Assembly: GCA_015039365.1 (NCBI GenBank)
Contig: WION01000102.1
Coordinates: 94,645 to 158,644 of the forward strand
DNA length: 64,000 nt
Direction: 5' to 3'
Source of the DNA: Amanita rubescens
Lineage: Eukaryota; Basidiomycota; Agaricomycetes; Agaricales; Amanitaceae
The position numbers and the translations under genes are program-made. This document shows positions 58,704-64,000 of this stretch, piece after piece (the first letter of the stretch is position 1; the number at the start of each line of letters is the position of its first letter). The notes under the pieces were generated by a model. That model worked only from the letters and a program-made list of their open reading frames with translations. It searched no databases and was not told the origin of the DNA.

Positions 58704-61604
58704 TCTACCGTAGTGCGGTCGAAAAATGGCCTCGTGTAGCTCTGAATTGATTCTAAATAAAATAAGCGTTATCATTGTTCCGTGAAACGTAGGCAATGAT
58801 AAGACGATGTGACAGCGAAGCGTGAGATACAATTATATGTGGGGCTGGCTGACACTTGCGTGAACAGCGACGCGAGCAGCATAAATTATGAACAAACAGT
58901 ATCGCAGCGCTACATTTACGATATTCTTCATAGGTGGGCGATCCGGTGTTGGCCGAACGTACAGCTCAACGCTCCTGAACCTCTGGTAGCCCAGAATAGA
59001 TACGGTGTAACCTATGCGGGTGTGGATCTGGCCCGTTCGAGGCACGATTGTTGGTGGGGTGTTTGGTCTTGTGCCCGTGAAATTCAGGCACAGAATAACG
59101 ACATTGGGAGGTCCAAATCGATTTACGGGGTGTGTCGGTGAATGACCTGGCAACTCCTGCATTTGGAGGACAACTTGGCGCAGACCTCGAACCTGAGAAT
59201 CGGAACATCTTCCAATTGATTTTTTGCCGGATATTTGTTGCACCGCTCTTTCCTAGTGTCCACGTCCTGTAATTCGATCCACCATGGAACGTCCCGGAGT
59301 TCTGAAGGACGGCGGAGCCATTCGGGGCAAGAAACCGAAGCCTTTCCCAAGCCATTATTATATTCCCGACATCTTTGGTCGTTTCGCCACATTTCGCACA
59401 TCCTGTCTAGGAGGATATACTTCTCGAGATACATCCCTTGTAAATCACGGATAGACCTTTCCAAAAGAGATAGAGTGTCACTAGTAGTAGGCTGCGTTCG
59501 TTGGCTCCCCCTACCTTGTTCCCATTAAGCATAGGGAAGTGGGTCAAATGGGTCCAAATCTCGACGCATGGGAAGCACTTGATCGCAGCTCTAAGACTAG
59601 AGCGATCCTGAAAACTTGATGAGTAGGCGTCCGACTTGAGCGGCAATTTGTCAATCAGTGTGGGGAAGGGGATTGAGAAACGCAACAGGATGGGGAAGTG
59701 AAAGGAGGAAAAACTTCCGCACACGTATGATGACAAAACTGCCAGTTTGATCGCTGGACCGTATACACGGAAATTTCCGAGCGATTCCTCATGATTTTGA
59801 TAGCCTGAACAATACAATTCGAGCACAAGAGCACAGCTTATTTCCACGAACCTGATGCGCTTTCCTTCGGTTAAGCTAGGTATGATTTTAGCTGAAAATG
59901 GATTGAATGCAATACATATACTGTCTGAAACGTTTCGTGACGCAGTACTAATAGCACGCTAGTGTCCTTGAAACATGAGAATTGGGTCCAGTTCCGACAT
60001 GTCGCATGGCGTGGGCCGGCTTTTTTACAAGTAAGCGTAGTGAAAGGGATCATCCCAATAGCGGCTATCACTGATAAGCGAAATGCTACATGTGACGCGG
60101 AGGGCCAGAATTTCGTCTTCGACCAGCCTGCCATAGGACCCCCGTCATTCCCACGGAAGGTTTGTGTCAAATCCGGACGAAAATCTGGAAATTTTGGCTT
60201 GAGGTTACATGCCAATCCGGACGGCGAAGGCCGTTTTGGGGCTTGATGGTTTGTTCCCGATGTCCGGACGTGCTCCTCCCCAAGATGTCATCATTGATCT
60301 GTATGTCCGGACATCTGTGTATGGTTGAGTGGGATTTACACCTGAAGGGGGCAATTTGAGTCTGTACTTAAGTTCGAATCCTGTTCGTGGCGCTTTATTT
60401 TTCTGACGTTAGTCGGACAGTGATTAAAAAAGGTTTTACCATAAATTCTAAATTTCTAATTATCTCTGACATTATTCATCTTGAACACGAAGGTCGAAAT
60501 AGACCTAATGCGCACGCCGGAGTTCTCGTTAGGCCGTGGCCGACCATTCAAATATATCGGCACTCTCTCGAGTCGGGATTCAAGTCTTCCGACAATCTTT
60601 GGACGACGTCAGTTCACTGGGGGCTGCCTCGTTGCACACAAATGTTTGAACTCGTCGCTCCGATACAGGTCCTTTACACCCTCTCATCAGTCAAAGTCAT
60701 GACTACTGGTGTGGAATTGACGAGCTCAACAGATGTCACTCTTTTTAATGATTTGTTGCATGGAACAGAGAGAATAAAAATTTGTATCAAATTGTTCAAC
60801 AAGCGAAGTCGAAGGACAATCACGGCAGGTGTAGATACAGGTAGCAAGAGTGAATTAGATGACTCGTAGCTAGGTACACTCCTGTAGCTGTCATAGCCGA
60901 AAAAAAAATATTTTTTGGCTCACGACCTCTATCTTTGTTCCATGTGTCCGGACGGCAGCCCCTCGCCCCCCCGAAGGTTTGTTCCCGTCCGGACGCCATG
61001 TCCCAAATGGGGATAAAATTTGTCCGGACGTTGGACTCGAAAAAGGCCATATTTTCGGAACAAACCTCTGAGGGTATTGTCAGGGGTCCTCCTGCCATCG
61101 GCTCCGCCGAACTTCGATCAGAACGCCACGGACAGACAAGGAAGGATATCCTCAATGCCGAAAGTCTTCGAACAATGCTTGAGACGGCGTGCAGCTTCTT
61201 GCAAAAAGTGAAATTTAGACCTCTGCGTCGCATCAAGATATTTCCTTTAGCTGTATGATAAAATGCCATACAGGATTTAATCTGCTATCTCCGCTACCGT
61301 AGGCTTATATGTCAAGTAAGGTCACTGGTGCTTCCATTATAGTGCAAACGGGATTGCGGATCCCTTCGTTTCATCTATATCAAGATAGTAACTACCCTTC
61401 CCACGAATGCTCCCTTCTCGCTCTTTCCATCCCTTCTTCCCCGCCCGTTTCTTTCCTGGTTTTTTTTTTACGGCTAACACGTAATGCTGTCATTCTTGCC
61501 CTGCATCACCCCTTCTGCCGTCTCTGCTACGGTCAAGAGTCAAAAAGATTTAAAGGAACAGCTGCTCGCCAGCGTCTCCATCCTACTAGCCCGCGCCGCG
61601 CATA
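58704..61604. other. long region without supported genes
   Basis: Short overlapping frames on both strands at 58.8-59.9 kb show no domain and look non-coding or decayed. 60.1-61.05 kb carries a cluster of TCCGGAC motifs (entered separately). A poly-A/T patch is at about 60900-60917. Confidence 0.4.
60174..61030. repeat. cluster of TCCGGAC heptamers
   Basis: At least seven TCCGGAC sequences, most preceded by G or T and followed by G or A, near 60174, 60216, 60264, 60304, 60949, 60989 and 61022. The core TCCGGA is palindromic. Either dispersed pieces of a repeat or a binding-site cluster; function unknown. Confidence 0.55.
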
Positions 61605-63812
61605 ATGTCCCCATCTCTCGGAAACACGTTAGTATCCTTCAAGTTCTACATTCAAGACCTGACTGGCTAATATTCCGGTGATAGACTGGGGGCCGTATTC
61701 ATAGGCGTCGTAGTAGCTTCAGCGTGAGCTTCTACTTTGGTGTCTAAACCAAATACTGACTACTAGATTGTATGAATGATAGTCTGCTTGGAGGTCAGTT
61801 CGTCACTGCTGCATCCCCACTTCATGGCTAATCCGCTTCAAGTGTCTCTCATACAAGCGTGGTATTACTATACACATCAGAACGACAGATGGCCATTCAA
61901 GACACTGGTAAGCCCTCATTCATACCCTTTGCATAGCGCAACGTGAGCTTGATCTTTCAGGTCTCTGCTGTTATGATTTGCGACGTCATCCATCAAGCCC
62001 TGATTACGCATACAAGTCCGTTACCGTCTTCGCTCCTTGCATTCACGCTAACGCGAGCAGTTTATACTTACCTAATTACATACTTTGCAGAACCTGCTCA
62101 GCTAGAAAATATCGTCTGGTACGTTTTCTTATTACCGGGTATATGAGCATGCCTGAGGGCCTCTTGTTATAGGAGTCTTGTCGTAAGTGAAGGTTATCTT
62201 GCCCACATGCATCCTATCGTAACTCGCTACAGGTCGAAGTTTTGTTCAACGTAAGTTTTGTTCATTTGCAAGACATGAACCCAATGACGTTACGATTGTA
62301 GGGCATCGCGTGTCTTCTTGTCCAAAGGTACGAAACTTGGACAAAATTGTCCGATTTAATTCTCTCACCTTCTCCCCGATAGCTTCTTGACTATGCGCGT
62401 GTGGCGTCGTAAGTATCCTCGTGTGGCCTATTGTTTTGGAAAACGCTAACCTTCCATGTGTCAGTGAGCGAACGTAATATTTGGGTGACTTCCATCATCG
62501 TGAGTCAAGTGTTACGCCGTCGTCGTTGCCCCTTCATTCGTGACCTGAAAAATGACATTGGCAGGCTGCTTTCGTCGTTTCAGAGTTCGGTGAGTCCGTC
62601 AGTAATCTCGCTCGTCAATGTGACTCACAGCGTGGTAGCATGTGTTGTTGGTTAGTATGAGTCTTTATAAAAGGACACTCATTGAATCTTCTTTTTTTTT
62701 TGCAGTATATACGGGCTTGGGGTACGTGCATAATATTCTATCATTTGCAAGAGCAGCATTCACGCCGGGTCACGTCCTCCAGGTTCACCGTGAAAACCTT
62801 TCTCCAACTGGCGAAATTGAAGGCAAGCCAAGCTTTTTCGGGAGGTCAATACAGCTTAGTAACGTCTATCAACAGCGACTGTCGATAGCAGTAAACGCCC
62901 TGGCCGCAGCTGGCGATGTGTCAATCGCAGTCGTATTATGCACGCTGCTCCATAAATGTCGAACGGGCTACCATAGGTGATGTACAAACTTTGAGCCGCT
63001 ACTGGTATGTACTAACCGTGAATCAGGTCCGATACCGTAATCAACAAGCTCGTCAGTGAGCCCAGTTGACGTTCATACTGCCAAACTTAACATTTGGTAG
63101 ATTCTGTTTACAGTTAACACTGGTCTTCTCACAAGGTCCGTTTTTCTTGAAATCGTACCTACGTTATCGGGCTAACACGATTTTCCTAGCCTATGCGCCC
63201 TCGCGTCCTTGACTTCGGTTGGTTACATTCTGGTTCATTTCATTTTCGCTAACTAATATCCTAGATCGTAGTCGGAGGGGATAATTTCGTTTATATTGCT
63301 TTCTTCTTCTGCCTTGGGCGACGTAAGCATCTCCCCGCCCTCGTTTCACTCGCGGTTAATATTAACGGAGAAAAGTCTACTCCAACTCGTTGCTGGCCAC
63401 GTTGAATGCAAGAAAGATGTTTCGATGCACGGACTTTATCCCAAGCAATGGAGAAGATCGTCCGCTTTCTTTGCGCGATTTACCCAGGACAACAGCGATT
63501 AGTTCTAGAGTAAGTTCCCTTCCTGTTTTAAGTCGTGGTAGTAGCCCGCTGGTGTCTTCGAATACGGTGTCACTGCGTGGCGAAAATCTAAGCATTTAAT
63601 GTTGCTGACTTCCTTCACTTGAATAGCGCGCTGATGACGTCTCAATCAGGATAGACACTAGCAAAATTACGGAGTCGGAAAAATATCTGGCTGGTGGGGA
63701 TATCCGCCAGAGCAGTTTGGAATTGGCGATGGATGAGAAGGAAGACTCGACCGGTAGGCGTTGTTCCCTCCTTTCGAACATATCGATACTGATCATCTCG
63801 GAAGAATATTAA
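61605..63812 (+). CDS. DUF6534-type seven-helix membrane protein
   Basis: Start at 61605 (MSPSLGNT, spliced to LGAVFIGVVVASA), the usual opening of this basidiomycete family. About fourteen small exons follow: AWYYYTHQNDRWPFKTL, VSAVMICDVIHQALITHT, YTYLITYFAEPAQLENIVW, VEVLFNGIACLLVQ, SFLTMRVWRLSERNIWVTSI, AAFVVSEF, a Gln-rich extracellular-type loop, AVNALAAAGDVSIAVVLCTL, SDTVINKLILFTVNTGLL, SLCALASLTS, FVYIAFFFCLGD, VYSNSLLATLNARK, and a cytosolic tail (ADDVSIRIDTSKI...SLLSNIS) with TAA at 63810. Seven hydrophobic segments and the conserved terminal SNSLLATLNAR motif fit DUF6534. Function unknown; resembles a receptor-like topology. The exon junction near 62640 is the least certain. Confidence 0.85.
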
Positions 63813-64000
63813 ACGGCGCAGACTACCCATGAAAATGATGAAGAGGAGATTCTCCTTATTGTTATAGTCAGTCGTTGCAGGGCATGGGGCTGTTGTTGCT
63901 TGAAGTGATCATGGAAGTTGCGTACATATGTTTTTTATATTTGGTGCATAGCGCGTACTGAGTTCATTCACCGTGACGTTCTCTGTTTTTTTTTCCTTCA
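63813..64000. other. end of window, nothing recognised
   Basis: The 3' flank of the membrane protein gene; no feature seen. Confidence 0.4.

Noticed and set aside
58833..59464. Three overlapping minus-strand frames
   Set aside because: No family similarity, no clear splice signals, frames compete with one another; treated as non-coding.
60387..60869. 160-codon plus-strand frame
   Set aside because: No recognisable domain, lies in the motif-rich gene-free region, atypically long single exon for this genome but without other support.
1..64000. tRNA, rRNA, CRISPR array or bacterial-type operon signals
   Set aside because: None seen; the intron-rich gene structure is eukaryotic.

Overview
This is eukaryotic DNA. 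It has many introns of about 45-70 bases with GTRNGY donors, CTAAC-like branch sites and YAG acceptors. It also carries gene families typical of mushroom-forming basidiomycetes (Agaricomycetes): an expanded family of tyrosine-kinase-like (TKL) protein kinases, an HSPA12-type Hsp70, a short secreted Ser/Thr-rich KNH-like protein and a DUF6534-type seven-helix membrane protein. I cannot name the species.

About three quarters of the window (1-56,700) is a head-to-tail cluster of kinase genes, all on the minus strand. Each kinase domain is split over the same exons: (1) a helical N-terminal module (consensus SREDY...SDAKNLLDF...[22 protein letters not shown]) joined to the glycine loop and VALK lysine; (2) the N-lobe with the hinge; (3) the catalytic loop HGDLRG; (4) the activation segment DFG...AAPELF; (5) the C-lobe. 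I read: a partial gene at 1-1,259; a kinase-pseudokinase gene at 1,945-6,422, with an intact-looking Tc1 transposon sitting in one intron; five units of roughly 4-6 kb, duplicated with their flanks, between 7.7 and 31 kb (two of them broken, one with a SIN3 PAH domain fused to its N-terminus); a duplicated kinase plus zinc-finger segment (32.2-34.8 kb, copy at 38.7-41.3 kb, second copy decayed); a gene with three kinase domains and a C-terminal Hsp70 (42,363-49,358); and another kinase-pseudokinase gene (53,887-56,690).

The point of most interest is the architecture. Kinase domains are fused in frame into multi-kinase proteins. In each complete fused gene the first kinase domain keeps its catalytic residues while the following one(s) have lost some of them. 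Extra domains (Hsp70, SIN3 PAH, and possibly zinc fingers) are attached. The N-terminal module is also amplified alone as tandem exons. This resembles the tandem kinase-pseudokinase proteins with integrated domains known in cereal immunity. Whether these fungal proteins have a recognition role is inference.

Other content: a minus-strand polytopic membrane protein with a long low-complexity tail (49,771-53,063), built partly from duplicated intron-exon units, and, on the plus strand at the right end, a small secreted protein (58,018-58,703) and a DUF6534-type membrane protein (61,605-63,812). Stretches between genes are mostly decayed co-duplicated flanks. Intron and exon boundaries were placed by eye by comparing paralogues and should be treated as approximate to a few bases.
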